Assembly: GCF_000422365.1 (NCBI RefSeq)
Contig: NZ_AULQ01000006.1
Span: 67,001-131,000 of the forward strand
Source of the DNA: Mesoflavibacter zeaxanthinifaciens DSM 18436
Lineage (GTDB): Bacteria; Bacteroidota; Bacteroidia; Flavobacteriales; Flavobacteriaceae
Reading direction: 5' to 3'
Length of the DNA stretch: 64,000 nucleotides
Under the pieces are notes generated by a model, which had not been told where the DNA came from, did not search any database, and saw nothing but the letters and a program-made list of their open reading frames with translations. The translations under genes and the position numbers were made by a program. This document shows, one piece after another, positions 43,801 to 53,100 of this stretch. Positions within the stretch are counted from its first letter, which is position 1; each line of letters begins with the position of its first letter.

Positions 43801-45147
43801 GCTGGTGCAGAAGTACAGCGTCCTTTGGCAACTGTAGTTATTGGTGGATTATTAACTTCAACTTTGCTTACCTTATTTGTTTTACCAATTTTATATCATT
43901 GGGTAGAAAACAAATCTTTTACGTTTAAGCCAAATAAAAAGTTAGTAACAGCAACAGCAGTTGTATTATTACTATTTGGCTTTTCACCACAAAGTAATGC
44001 ACAAGAGTTGAATGATACAATTCCCGAAATTTCATTACAGGAAGCTGTTAAACTCGCAAAAAGTAATTATCCATTATTGAAGCAAAAGCAGTTGGAAATT
44101 ACAAAACAAGAACAATTAAAAGCGACTGCCTATGATTTCGGAACGACTCAAATTTTTACAGGTGGAGAAGAAGTTAATAGTGGCAATGGTATTTATACAA
44201 CCATAGGTATTGGTCAATCTAATATTGATGTGTTTGGTATTGGTTCAAAAAGGAAGTTACAAGAACAACGCATTCAGTTAGCACAAAAAGCCTTTCAACT
44301 TTCCGAATTGGAACTGGAATTGGAAGTAAAAAAAGCGTGGTCTAAATGCTATCAAATGAAACGGAACTATAACTTGTATAAAGAACTGGATTCCATTTAT
44401 TCCAAATTTGAACAAGCAGTAGCTTTAAATTATGAAGTCGAAGCCATTTCTAAATTAGAATATTCAGCAGCAAAAAATCAAGCGTTTCAAATTCAGAATA
44501 AAAAAGCGCAAGCCTATAGTAATTATCTTATTGCCTTACAACAATTCAATTTGTGGTTGGTATCAGAAGAAGTTTTTACAGTTTCAGATGAGTTTGACGT
44601 AGTGATGGAGAATGATATGGAAACGTTCAGTATTGAAAATCATCCATTGTACAGTATGTCGCAGAACATTGTAGATGAAGCAGAAGCCAAATATAAAGCT
44701 GCAAAGGCAGATAATTTACCGAAGTTCAATCTTCAAGGTGGCTTACAGCGTGTCAATGGCAATTCAGGATTTTACACCTATCAAGCAGGAATTTCAATTC
44801 CGTTTTTATCAGGTTCTAACAAAGCACAAGTTAGAAGTGCCAGAATTGATAAAGAAATAGCAGAAACCAACGTAGCGTTCAAAAAACAGGAAGTACAATC
44901 AAGGTTTGTTCAGGCTAAAGAAAATTATTTCAAATGGAAAACGTCTTGGGAGTTTTACAAAGACCAAGTTTTACCATTAACAAAAGAGCAAAAAACAGGT
45001 GCATTACTGGCATATAGAGAAGGCGAAATTGATTATACTGCATTTACGCAGTTGATAAAAGAAGCAATTCAATCGGAACTTGAAGCACAGACTGCATTAG
45101 TAAACTATTTAGAAAGCACATTTCAATTACAATATTTTAATCAATAA
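40813..45147 (+). CDS. CzcA/CusA-type RND metal pump fused to a TolC-family outer-membrane factor
   Basis: A 1444-residue fusion. Residues 1 to about 1040 are a complete heavy-metal RND transporter with twelve membrane helices, the start PIDAVPDITNNQVQVIT, the proton-relay region GAIDFGIIVDGAVIIVE and the EFIPQLDEGD porter motif. A hydrophobic stretch at about 1041-1063 ending SNAQ looks like an internal signal peptide, after which about 380 residues form a TolC/CzcC-like outer-membrane factor (ISLQEAVKLAKSNYP...). The substrate is probably divalent (Co/Zn/Cd) or copper; sequence does not decide. The adaptor gene follows after 4 bp. Confidence 0.9.
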   Translation: MINKIIDFSINNKFIIGLLTLTIIGAGIWSMTKVPIDAVPDITNNQVQVITQAPNLGTEDIEQFVTYPVEVAMSNLPDVKEIRSISRFGLSVVTIVFDDDMGTYLPRQLVAEKLNEVKEQIPAGFGEPTMGPISTGLGEIYQYTLKVAPEYKDKYDIADLRSMQDWIVQRQMAMVEGVVEVNAIGGKIKQYEVAVDPNDLNAIGLTITDVFNALEANNQNTGGAYIEKNHQANFIRGEGLVRSLEDIKKITVKTVNNIPVTINDIATVQFGSAIRYGALTQDGEGEVVGGLVMMLKGANSNDVIANVKERMAQIEKSLPEGVIIEPLLDRSKLIGETTSTVTTNLIEGALIVIFVLIFLLGNWRGGLIVASTIPLSLLFAFILMNVFDVWVNLMSLGAIDFGIIVDGAVIIVESTVFLIASQVLKKKQLTSKERDKVASNASKKMMNAAFFGQLIILIVFLPILALQGIEGKMFKPMALTFIFAMIGAMVLCLTYVPMMSALVLRAPKNDKKSYGDRFVHWVEDKYQPLLVRALRKGKWVIGIAVVLFGITVFMFSRMGGEFIPQLDEGDIAFHAILKPGSSLTETIETTTKIEQIVKAKFPEVEKIVSRIGVAEVPTDPMPMDFADIFVILKPKSEWTTVSSKDELIEEIKEAVEIIPGVNYEFTQPIEMRFNELLEGIREDIAVKLYGEDINILAQKAEEISKIIADTEGIGDMRAEATKGLPQMTITYNRNKLAQYGLQINTLNQIVQSAFAGGVAGTIFEGEKRFDLVVRLSSHNRKDITDVQNLFINLPSGAQIPLREVADVSYKAGPMQISRDNTNRRTYVGINVRGRDVKSLVTEIKSKLDAQLELPSGYFIRYGGAFENLERASNRLQTVVPIALLLIFILIYFALKSLPQTLMIYIAIPMATIGGVVALWLRDMPFSISAGVGFIVLFGVAVLNGLVMISGLNELKEEGVTNLKDRIVEGTKRRIRPIMLTAFTDVLGFLPMAISSSAGAEVQRPLATVVIGGLLTSTLLTLFVLPILYHWVENKSFTFKPNKKLVTATAVVLLLFGFSPQSNAQELNDTIPEISLQEAVKLAKSNYPLLKQKQLEITKQEQLKATAYDFGTTQIFTGGEEVNSGNGIYTTIGIGQSNIDVFGIGSKRKLQEQRIQLAQKAFQLSELELELEVKKAWSKCYQMKRNYNLYKELDSIYSKFEQAVALNYEVEAISKLEYSAAKNQAFQIQNKKAQAYSNYLIALQQFNLWLVSEEVFTVSDEFDVVMENDMETFSIENHPLYSMSQNIVDEAEAKYKAAKADNLPKFNLQGGLQRVNGNSGFYTYQAGISIPFLSGSNKAQVRSARIDKEIAETNVAFKKQEVQSRFVQAKENYFKWKTSWEFYKDQVLPLTKEQKTGALLAYREGEIDYTAFTQLIKEAIQSELEAQTALVNYLESTFQLQYFNQ

Positions 45148-45151
45148 GACA

Positions 45152-46357
45152 ATGAAAAATAAAATATATAAAATTCTTACCGTAATGGTGTTAACCATTT
45201 TTGTTTCAGCTTGCGGAAATAAAGAAAATCATAACGAGAATGATGGCCATTCCCACGATGAGGAAGAAAAAACAGAAGTTAATGAAGAACATAATGAAAG
45301 CGAAGAAGTAATGCTATCACAACAGCAATTCGATGCTTTAAAAATGAAAATAGATACGTTGGCATTACGTAATATGAGCGGCTATGTAGAAGCAAACGGA
45401 ACGTTAGAAGTACCACCACAAAACGAAGCAGCTATTACTACTGTTGTTGGTGCAAATGTCGTTTCAATTGAAGTGATTGAAGGTGATAAGGTTAATAAAG
45501 GTCAAGTAGTGGCTTATCTATCGCACCCAAATATTATAAAATTACAAACGGATTATTTAAACGCTTATAGCAATAGTAATTTTCTAAAAAAGAATTATGA
45601 ACGTCAACAAAAGCTGTATGAAGCAGGCGTTGGCTCTGGTGCTAATTTTCAAAAGGCAGAAGCAGAATATGATGCTTCAAAAGCAATAGTAAATGGTCTG
45701 CAAGCACAATTAAGAATATTGAACGTCAATACAACTTCTGTTCGTAATGGCACAATTTCACAGCGCATAGCATTGCGAAGTCCAATAGAGGGTTTCGTAC
45801 AAAAAGTTGAAGTAAAAACAGGACAATATGTAGAGCCACAAACAGAGTTGTTTGAGGTAGTAAATACGCATCACGCTCACGCAGATTTTATGGTCTTTGA
45901 AAAAGATGTCCATAAAGTACAGAAGGGTCAAAGAGTAAACTTTACGGTACAATCTATACCAGATACAGAACTTACCGCAGAAATCTATTCCGTGAGTAAA
46001 ACGTTTGAAGACAGCCCGAAAGCAGTTCACGTTCACGCAGAAATAGAAAACAAAAAAGGTAATTTAATTCCTGGGATGTATATTCAAGGTAAAATTCAAG
46101 TAAATAATACCCAAACTAAAGCATTACCGGAAAGTGCCATTTTTAAAGAAGGAGATAAACATTATATATTTTCAGGAGAAAAAGAAAATGATGATTGGAG
46201 CTTTAAACCTGTTGAAGTGATTGTTGGAGAAAAAGATGGCAAATGGGTAGCAATTAAATTTACTGAAGAAATAGATGAAAACACAAAATTCGCTTATAAC
46301 AATGCTTATTATCTTATGGCAGAAATGAAAAAAGGAGAAGCGGAAGACCACGATTAA
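45152..46357 (+). CDS. RND periplasmic adaptor (CzcB/CusB type), lipoprotein
   Basis: A 401-residue membrane-fusion protein linking the RND pump to the outer-membrane factor. It has a lipobox signal (MVLTIFVSAC, Cys at 21) and a His/Glu-rich N-terminus (HNENDGHSHDEEEK) that could collect metal. Barrel-sandwich and hairpin segments follow (IEVIEGDKVNKGQVVAYLSHP...; QKVEVKTGQYVEPQTELFEV). It lies 4 bp after the pump fusion and 2 bp before the Fur-family gene, in one operon with both. Confidence 0.9.
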   Translation: MKNKIYKILTVMVLTIFVSACGNKENHNENDGHSHDEEEKTEVNEEHNESEEVMLSQQQFDALKMKIDTLALRNMSGYVEANGTLEVPPQNEAAITTVVGANVVSIEVIEGDKVNKGQVVAYLSHPNIIKLQTDYLNAYSNSNFLKKNYERQQKLYEAGVGSGANFQKAEAEYDASKAIVNGLQAQLRILNVNTTSVRNGTISQRIALRSPIEGFVQKVEVKTGQYVEPQTELFEVVNTHHAHADFMVFEKDVHKVQKGQRVNFTVQSIPDTELTAEIYSVSKTFEDSPKAVHVHAEIENKKGNLIPGMYIQGKIQVNNTQTKALPESAIFKEGDKHYIFSGEKENDDWSFKPVEVIVGEKDGKWVAIKFTEEIDENTKFAYNNAYYLMAEMKKGEAEDHD

Positions 46358-46359
46358 TT

Positions 46360-46773
46360 ATGGAAACAATAGAACAAGTATTAGAGTCAAAAAATATTCG
46401 TGTTACAGCAATGCGTATGTTAATTTATAAGTTTCTTGCAGAAAAAGAGATAGCGGTAACATTAAGTGATATTGAAAATGCTTTTGAAAAAGCAGATAGA
46501 ACTACCTTGTACAGAACTATTAAAACCTTTGAAGAAAAGGATATTGTGCATCAAATTGACGATGGTACAGGAATTACGAAATATGCGTTATGCGAAGAGG
46601 GATGTAATTGTGATATAAAAAACGATTTGCATTTACATTTCCATTGTAATAATTGCAATGAAACCATTTGCCTAACAGAACATAAAATACCACAAATTAA
46701 AGTACCTGATGGCTTTGTTTCGGAAAATGTAAACTTGGTTGTAAAAGGTATATGTGATAAGTGTAGTGGATAA
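46360..46773 (+). CDS. Fur-family transcriptional repressor
   Basis: A 137-residue Fur/Zur/PerR-type metalloregulator. The N-terminal winged helix includes RVTAMRMLIYKFLAE and ADRTTLYRTIKTFEEKDIVHQI; the C-terminal dimerisation domain has HLHFHCNNCNETICL and GICDKC, which would form the structural zinc site (two CxxC). It is the fourth gene of the first metal operon and lies just upstream of the merTP promoter. A shared TGCACnnCCATTGCA site before both operons makes it the likely regulator of both. The sensed metal is unknown; zinc or a similar divalent ion is most plausible. Confidence 0.88.
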   Translation: METIEQVLESKNIRVTAMRMLIYKFLAEKEIAVTLSDIENAFEKADRTTLYRTIKTFEEKDIVHQIDDGTGITKYALCEEGCNCDIKNDLHLHFHCNNCNETICLTEHKIPQIKVPDGFVSENVNLVVKGICDKCSG

Positions 46774-46776
46774 TAA

Positions 46777-46792
46777 ATGCACTTCCATTGCA
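46777..46792 (+). promoter_or_regulatory. Candidate Fur-family operator, site 2
   Basis: ATGCA, CTTCCA, TTGCA, containing TGCACTTCCATTGCA, starts 4 bp after the Fur-family gene stop. It differs from site 1 (40343) at two bases in the 15-bp core. A third TTGCA lies at 46803. A promoter-like CATTTTTG at 46806-46813 is at nearly the same distance as in site 1. Confidence 0.55.
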
Positions 46793-46834
46793 CGCTTTTT
46801 AATTGCATTTTTGTAATCAAAGAATTAAGTAATT

Positions 46835-47431
46835 ATGAAAAGTAAATTAGCGATAACAAGTTTGCTTACAGCAATTACAGCTTCATTATGTTGTATAACA
46901 CCTGTTTTGGCTTTAATAGCAGGAACAAGCGGTGTAGCTTCAACTTTTTCTTGGATAGAACCATTTAGACCTTACTTAATTGGGCTAACAATAGTAGTTC
47001 TTCTCTTTGCTTGGTATCAAAAATTCAAGCCAGAAAAAGAAATAGACTGCGGCGAATGTGAAACGGATGAAAAACCAAAATTTATGCATTCAAAAACCTT
47101 TTTAGGAGTGGTAACAGCATTTGCAATTGTGATGTTGGCTTTCCCATACTACTCAAGTATGTTATATCCAAAAACCGAAAAACAAATCATAATAGTTAAT
47201 AACTCAAATATCAAAACAACAGAGTATAAAATAAGTGGTATGACCTGTGCCAGTTGTGAAGCTCACGTAAACCACGAAGTAAATAAACTTAACGGAATTG
47301 TAAACTCAAAAACATCATACGAAAATGGTAACTCAATCATTGAGTTTGACGAAACTAAAACCAATGAATTGGAGATTGAGAAAGCAATTAATGCTACAGG
47401 TTATAAAGTAACTGATAAAAAAGAAAATTGA
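46835..47431 (+). CDS. merTP: MerT-MerP fusion (heavy-metal uptake/transport protein)
   Basis: A 198-residue fusion. The N-terminal part is MerT-like, with three membrane helices and the vicinal Cys pair in SLCCITPVLALIAGTSG. The C-terminal part (about 130-198) is a MerP-like HMA domain with GMTCASCEAHV. It would pass a soft metal ion across the inner membrane. No mercuric reductase gene follows, so mercury detoxification as such is not supported; the neighbours suggest another soft metal. Its TGA overlaps the next ATG by one base. Confidence 0.87.
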   Translation: MKSKLAITSLLTAITASLCCITPVLALIAGTSGVASTFSWIEPFRPYLIGLTIVVLLFAWYQKFKPEKEIDCGECETDEKPKFMHSKTFLGVVTAFAIVMLAFPYYSSMLYPKTEKQIIIVNNSNIKTTEYKISGMTCASCEAHVNHEVNKLNGIVNSKTSYENGNSIIEFDETKTNELEIEKAINATGYKVTDKKEN

Positions 47432-47637
47432 TGCAAACCATATTAAAATCGGAAATCACTTGCCCTAACTGCGGTCATAAAAAAGTGGAAGATATGCCAA
47501 CTAACGCTTGTCAATTCTTTTACGAGTGTGAGCATTGTAAAACGGTTCTAAAACCAAACGAAGGTGATTGTTGTGTGTATTGTTCTTATGGTACAGTTCC
47601 TTGTCCACCAATTCAACAAAACAAAAGTTGTTGCTAA
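47431..47637 (+). CDS. GDCCVxC-domain small Cys-rich protein
   Basis: A 68-residue protein with eleven Cys, including CPNCGHKK, CEHCKT and the family motif GDCCVYCSYG, then a terminal SCC. It has no signal peptide, so it is cytoplasmic and probably binds the metal carried by the MerTP-like transporter or hands it to the P-ATPase. The ATG at 47431 overlaps the merTP stop; a TTG one codon upstream is not needed. It is coupled to the P-ATPase gene 11 bp downstream. Confidence 0.85.
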   Translation: MQTILKSEITCPNCGHKKVEDMPTNACQFFYECEHCKTVLKPNEGDCCVYCSYGTVPCPPIQQNKSCC

Positions 47638-47648
47638 AACAAAACTAA

Positions 47649-49598
47649 ATGAAAAAAAAGAAAGTCAATTTAAGAGATTTAAAACCAAATTCAGAAGAAC
47701 AACATTCTCACGATGATGGTCATAATCACGGTAATGGTAGTGCATTCAAAACCTATGTACCTGCAATCATAAGTTTTACAATGCTTATCATTGGTATAGG
47801 TTTAGATTATTTTGATGTTTCCTTCTTTAAGGATTGGATTCGTATTGCTTGGTATGGTATTGCATATTTACCTGTAGGCCTTCCTGTTGTGAAAGAGGGT
47901 TGGAATAGTATTAAAAAAGGTGATGTTTTTACAGAGTTCTTCTTAATGTCCATAGCCACTTTAGGTGCATTTGCCATTGGCGAATATCCCGAAGGTGTTG
48001 CAGTAATGCTATTTTATGCAGTAGGAGAATTATTTCAAAACGCAGCAGTTAATAGAGCAAAAGGAAATATTAAAGCCTTATTAGATGTTAGACCAAAAGA
48101 AGCTAATGTATTTCGTGATGGTGATTATATAAGTGTGTCGCCAGAAGCTGTAAATATTGGCGAGAAAATACAAATTCGAGTAGGTGAAAAAATTCCATTG
48201 GATGGTATTTTATTATCCGAAAAAGCATCTCTAAACACCGCAGCATTAACAGGCGAAAGCAAACCAGATTCTATTCAGAAAGATGCAAAGGTTTACGCAG
48301 GTAGTATCAATTTAGAAAGTGTTGTTGAAGTTGAGGTAACCAACACCTTTGAAGATAGTTCTATTGCGAGAATATTAGACTTGGTTCAAAATGCTACAGC
48401 TCGTAAGTCTAAAACAGAATTATTCATCAGACAGTTTGCTCGTATCTACACACCAATTGTAGTGTTTTTAGCTATTGGTGTAACTTTTATACCATACTTT
48501 TTTGTAGATGATTATGTGTTTAGAGATTGGTTATACAGAGCATTAATTTTCTTGGTAATATCTTGTCCTTGTGCGTTAGTGATTTCAATTCCATTAGGAT
48601 ATTTCGGTGGATTGGGAGCAGCTTCAAAAAATGGAATATTATTTAAAGGTGCTTCATTTTTAGATGCAATGACCAAGATAAATACTTTGGTAATGGACAA
48701 AACAGGAACCGTTACCAAAGGTGTTTTTAAAATCAAAGAAGTAAAAGCAATTGGTTGGAATGAAACCGAATTTATGCAATATTTAATGGCGATGGAAGAG
48801 CAATCCACGCATCCAATTGCAAAAGCCATTTTAGAGTATAAAGCAAAAGGAGAAGATTTTGAAGCTCAAGACGTTTCTGAAATTGCAGGTAAAGGTTTAA
48901 AAGGCATTGTAAATGGTAAAACAGTTTTAGTAGGAAATAAAGCCTTAATGACTGCGAATAATATAAATGTTCCATCTGAAACGGAATCTATTGTAGAATC
49001 GATAGTATTAGTTGCAATCGATAATCAATTTGCAGGTTATGTAGTCATAGCAGATGAATTAAAGGAAGATGCAAAAGAAACTATTACAGCATTACACAAA
49101 GTAGGCATTAAAAATATTATGATGCTTTCCGGTGATAAAGATTCCATCACGCAACAAGTCGCTAAAGAGTTGAATATCGAAAATGCTAAAGGTGGTTTAT
49201 TACCAGAAGATAAGTTAAACGAAGTTGAAATTTTAAAAAAGAATCCTGAAAATAAAGTAGCATTTATAGGGGATGGTATAAACGATGCGCCTGTTTTAGC
49301 AGCAAGTAACGTTGGTATTGCAATGGGTGGTTTGGGTAGTGATGTAGCTATTGAAACAGCAGATGTCATTATTCAAACCGACCAACCATCAAAAGTAGTG
49401 AGAGCCATTAAAATTAGTCGTTCTACACGCAAAGTAGTTTGGCAGAATATCATTTTAGCGTTTGGAGTTAAAGTTATTGTCTTGATATTAGGAGCAGGTG
49501 GTTTTGCCACAATGTGGGAAGCTGTTTTTGCAGATGTAGGAGTAGCATTATTAGCAATTTTAAATGCAGTTCGATTGCAGAAAATGAAATGGGATTAA
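47649..49598 (+). CDS. Heavy-metal P1B-type ATPase, Zn/Cd/Pb subgroup
   Basis: A 649-residue exporter. It has a His-rich N-terminus (HSHDDGHNHGNG) instead of an HMA domain, six to eight membrane helices, CPC at 306-308 in SCPCALVISIPLGYFGG, the phosphorylation site Asp350 in DKTGTVTKG, TGES, the HP motif (QSTHPIAKA) and GDGINDAPVL. The residues around CPC and the His-rich tail favour Zn2+/Cd2+/Pb2+ over Cu+. It is the third gene of the merTP operon. Confidence 0.92.
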   Translation: MKKKKVNLRDLKPNSEEQHSHDDGHNHGNGSAFKTYVPAIISFTMLIIGIGLDYFDVSFFKDWIRIAWYGIAYLPVGLPVVKEGWNSIKKGDVFTEFFLMSIATLGAFAIGEYPEGVAVMLFYAVGELFQNAAVNRAKGNIKALLDVRPKEANVFRDGDYISVSPEAVNIGEKIQIRVGEKIPLDGILLSEKASLNTAALTGESKPDSIQKDAKVYAGSINLESVVEVEVTNTFEDSSIARILDLVQNATARKSKTELFIRQFARIYTPIVVFLAIGVTFIPYFFVDDYVFRDWLYRALIFLVISCPCALVISIPLGYFGGLGAASKNGILFKGASFLDAMTKINTLVMDKTGTVTKGVFKIKEVKAIGWNETEFMQYLMAMEEQSTHPIAKAILEYKAKGEDFEAQDVSEIAGKGLKGIVNGKTVLVGNKALMTANNINVPSETESIVESIVLVAIDNQFAGYVVIADELKEDAKETITALHKVGIKNIMMLSGDKDSITQQVAKELNIENAKGGLLPEDKLNEVEILKKNPENKVAFIGDGINDAPVLAASNVGIAMGGLGSDVAIETADVIIQTDQPSKVVRAIKISRSTRKVVWQNIILAFGVKVIVLILGAGGFATMWEAVFADVGVALLAILNAVRLQKMKWD

Positions 49599-49669
49599 GC
49601 AGATTAATCAATTAAACTTCTGTTAAACAAAATCAATAGTTGTTAAAATTTCGTAACTTCGTAATCAAT

Positions 49670-50083
49670 ATGAAGCAGATTTTCCATAAAATAATGTCTT
49701 TAGCAATGACTTTTGTAGTGTTATTCTCTACAATGTCATTTACTGTGAATATGCATTATTGTGGAGATACTTTAGTAGAATCTGCTATCTTTCAAAAAGC
49801 CAAAGGTTGCGGAATGGAAATGGAAAAGCCTTCAACCGAAGAATGTTCTATTACCAAGAAAAATTGTTGTGATGATAAACAATTAGCAATTGAAGGTCAA
49901 GACGAATTACAATTGCAAGTTGACAAAATCACGTTTGAGCAACAAGTATTCATCGCTTCATTTGTTTATACTTACATTAACCTTTTTGAAGGTTTAGACA
50001 GTAATGTATCTACCTACGAAGAATACAAACCACCACTCGTCATAAGGCAACTCTACAAGATTGACGAGACATACTTAATTTGA
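49670..50083 (+). CDS. HYC_CC_PP family exported protein
   Basis: A 137-residue protein with a signal peptide. It carries the three family motifs: HYC in NMHYCGDTLV, CC in KKNCCDDKQ, and PP in YKPPLV near the C-terminus. The family is found next to metal efflux pumps in Bacteroidota; the function is unknown, though metal binding or sensing in the periplasm is plausible. The ATG at 49670 (MKQIFHKIMSLAMTF) is preferred over an in-frame start at 49640, since only it gives a signal peptide. Its stop codon lies inside the left arm of the leader of the following CusA gene. Confidence 0.82.
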   Translation: MKQIFHKIMSLAMTFVVLFSTMSFTVNMHYCGDTLVESAIFQKAKGCGMEMEKPSTEECSITKKNCCDDKQLAIEGQDELQLQVDKITFEQQVFIASFVYTYINLFEGLDSNVSTYEEYKPPLVIRQLYKIDETYLI

Positions 50084-50186
50084 TTTTTAAACAATAGACT
50101 CTTTTATCCTATGACTGCAATGTCGTAAGGATAATTTACTGTATTCGGTGTTTTTACAACACTATTGTCTAATTGTTTAAAATCAA
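50080..50186 (+). promoter_or_regulatory. Structured leader before the CusA gene
   Basis: TTGATTTTTAAACAAT (50080-50095) and ATTGTTTAAAATCAA (50172-50186) are inverse repeats with a one-base difference, enclosing an inner hairpin at 50104-50134 whose outer stem is TTATCCT/AGGATAA. A smaller pair, ACAATAG (50091) and CTATTGT (50162), competes. The right arm ends 4 nt before the CusA ATG, so pairing could hide the start site. Size, position and the ATCC...TACG motif parallel the leader at 40694-40801. Confidence 0.65.
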
Positions 50187-50190
50187 TCAT

Positions 50191-53100
50191 ATGCTAAATA
50201 AAAGCATCAAATTTTTAATAGAAAACAAACTCGTTGCAGTTTTACTACTTGTCCTTTTTATTGGATGGGGAACTGTTAATGCACCTTTTAATTGGGATAC
50301 AGGATTTTTGCCAAGTAACCCTGTAGCTGTAGATGCAATTCCAGATATAGGTGAAAACCAACAAATTGTATTTACGAAATGGGACGGTCGTTCACCACAA
50401 GATATTGAAGATCAAATTACTTATCCATTAACCACATCATTGTTGGGTATTCCTGGAGTAAAAACCATACGCAGCTCGTCTATGTTTGGCTTTTCAAGTA
50501 TCTATATCATTTTTGAAGAAGACATAGAGTTTTACTGGAGTAGAAGTCGTATTCTCGAAAAACTCAATTCATTACCAAGTGGTTTATTGCCTGAAGGTGT
50601 TAATCCAGCGTTAGGTCCAGATGCCACAGGATTAGGACAAATATTTTGGTACACACTTGAAGGTCGTGATGAGAACGGTAATGTAACAGGTGGTTGGGAT
50701 TTACACGAATTACGTAGTATTCAAGATTACTATGTTAAATATGCCTTGTCCTCTGCAAGCGGTGTTTCTGAAGTTGCATCAATTGGTGGTTATGTTCAAG
50801 AGTACCAAGTGGATGTAAACCCAGAACTAATGCGTCAATATAACATTGGGTTACATCATATTGTTAAAGCTGTAAAAGAAAGTAATAAGGATATTGGCGC
50901 ACAGACTTTGGAAATTAATCAAGCAGAATATTTAGTTCGTGGTTTGGGTTATGTTAAATCCATTTCAGACATTGAAAATGCAGTAGTCACTTCAGAAGAT
51001 TATACTTCAATTAGAATAAAGGATATAGGTAAAGTTTCATTAGGTCCTGCAACAAGACGTGGATTATTAGATAAGGAAGGTGCTGAAGTTGTTGGTGCTG
51101 TAGTTGTGGCTCGTTATGGTGCTAACCCAATGGAAGTCATCAATAATGTGAAAGAGAAGATTAATGAATTAAGTGCAGGATTACCTTCAAAAGTATTGGC
51201 GGATGGTAGAACTTCCCAAGTAACAATAGTCCCATTTTATGACAGAACAGAACTGATACAAGAAACTTTAGGGACTCTAAATGAAGCATTGACTTTAGAA
51301 ATCTTAATTACCATTCTTGTCATTATTATTATGGTGTTTAATCTTCGAGCTTCAGTACTAATTTCTGGACTATTACCAGTAGCAGTATTAATGGTATTTA
51401 TAGCGATGAAGCTATTTGGTGTCGATGCCAATATAGTCGCCTTGTCAGGTATTGCTATTGCTATTGGTACAATGGTCGATGTTGGTGTTATATTATCAGA
51501 AAATATAATTCGGCATTTAGATGAAGATGATGGTACACAATCCATTAACACGGTAGTTTACAATGCAACAGCTGAAGTGTCTGGTGCAATCGTAACCGCA
51601 GTAATGACCACCATTATTAGTTTCATTCCTGTATTTACAATGATTGGAGCAGAAGGAAAACTATTCAGACCATTAGCCTTTACAAAGACTTTTGCATTAA
51701 CAGCATCCATTATTGTAGCGTTATTTTTAATTCCGCCTTTTGCTGCATTCTTATTCCGAAAGAAATCCATTAAAAACACTTTTAAATATGTTTTAAATGG
51801 CGTTTTAATAGCATTGGGAATCGTAGCCATAGTCTATGGGTATTGGTTAGGATTGATTTTGATAGCTTTTGGTATTACAGCATTGTTAAGTACTCAAAAC
51901 AAAATAACCGAAAAACAATCCAACTTAATTAATATCATAATATGTGCAACAGCAATAGTATTTCTGTTAGCGGAATATTGGAGACCTTTAGGAGTTGATA
52001 AAAGTATCTTCTGGAACCTCATTTTTGTGAGTGTCATTTGCTTTGGCTTATTGGGTGTTTTCTCATTGTTTATCAGGTATTATACTCGAATTTTAAGATG
52101 GTGTTTAGATAATAAATTACTATTTCTTTCAATTCCAACTGCAATTGTCATTACTGGTTTTTTCATTATGAAAAACACAGGCAAAGAATTTATGCCATCG
52201 TTAAATGAAGGTTCTTTTTTATTGATGCCTACTTCTATGCCACATTCTGGTGTAGAAGAAAATAAGCGTGTTTTACAGCAGTTAGATATGGCAGTTGCCA
52301 GTATTCCTGAAATCGAAACTGTAGTTGGAAAAGCAGGTCGTACAGAATCTGCATTAGACCCAGCACCACTATCAATGTATGAAAATGTTATTCAGTATAA
52401 GTCAGAATATATGCTGAATGAAAACCGAGAACGTCAACGTTTCAAAGTCAATGAAGATGGATTATATCAATTAAAAGATGGTCGTTTAATTCACAATGAA
52501 AATATAGCTGTCAGTTCGGGCGCAGTCGAGAACAATGCGTTTATAAAGTCAACTTTATTAAATGTAGAAAGGTCTCAATTAATCCCAGACGATGATGGCG
52601 AGTTTTACCGAAACTGGCGACCAGAAATACAATCACCAGATGATATTTGGAACGAAATTGTAAAAGTGACCAAATTACCAGGCGTAACGTCTGCACCAAA
52701 ATTGCAACCTATTGAAACCCGATTGGTAATGTTGCAAACAGGAATGCGAGCACCAATGGGTATTAAAATAAAAGGGCAAGATTTAAAGCAGATTGAAGCG
52801 TTTGGAATGCGATTAGAAGATATTTTAAAACAAGCTGAAGGTGTAAAAGATGAAGCTGTTTTTGCAGACCGTATTGTAGGTAAACCCTATTTGTTAATTG
52901 ATATTGATAGAGAGAAAATTGCTCGTTATGGCGTAACCATTGAGGAAGTTCAAAATGTTTTAAAAGTGGCTGTTGGTGGTATGGTATTAACACAAACAGT
53001 AGAAGGTCGTGAGCGTTATGGTGTTAGAGTTCGTTACCCAAGAGAATTAAGAGCAAATCCAACCGATTTAAAACAAATCTATGTGCCTGTTGAAAAAGGA

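Noticed and set aside
46835-47637. Complete mercury-resistance operon
   Set aside because: There is no mercuric reductase, lyase or MerR-type regulator; only the transport fusion is present.
48512-48829. Minus-strand reading frames within the metal island (here and at 51237, 51558, 53643, 58920, 60639)
   Set aside because: They are antisense shadows of the strongly conserved transporter genes and are low-complexity Ser/Thr/Ile-rich translations.
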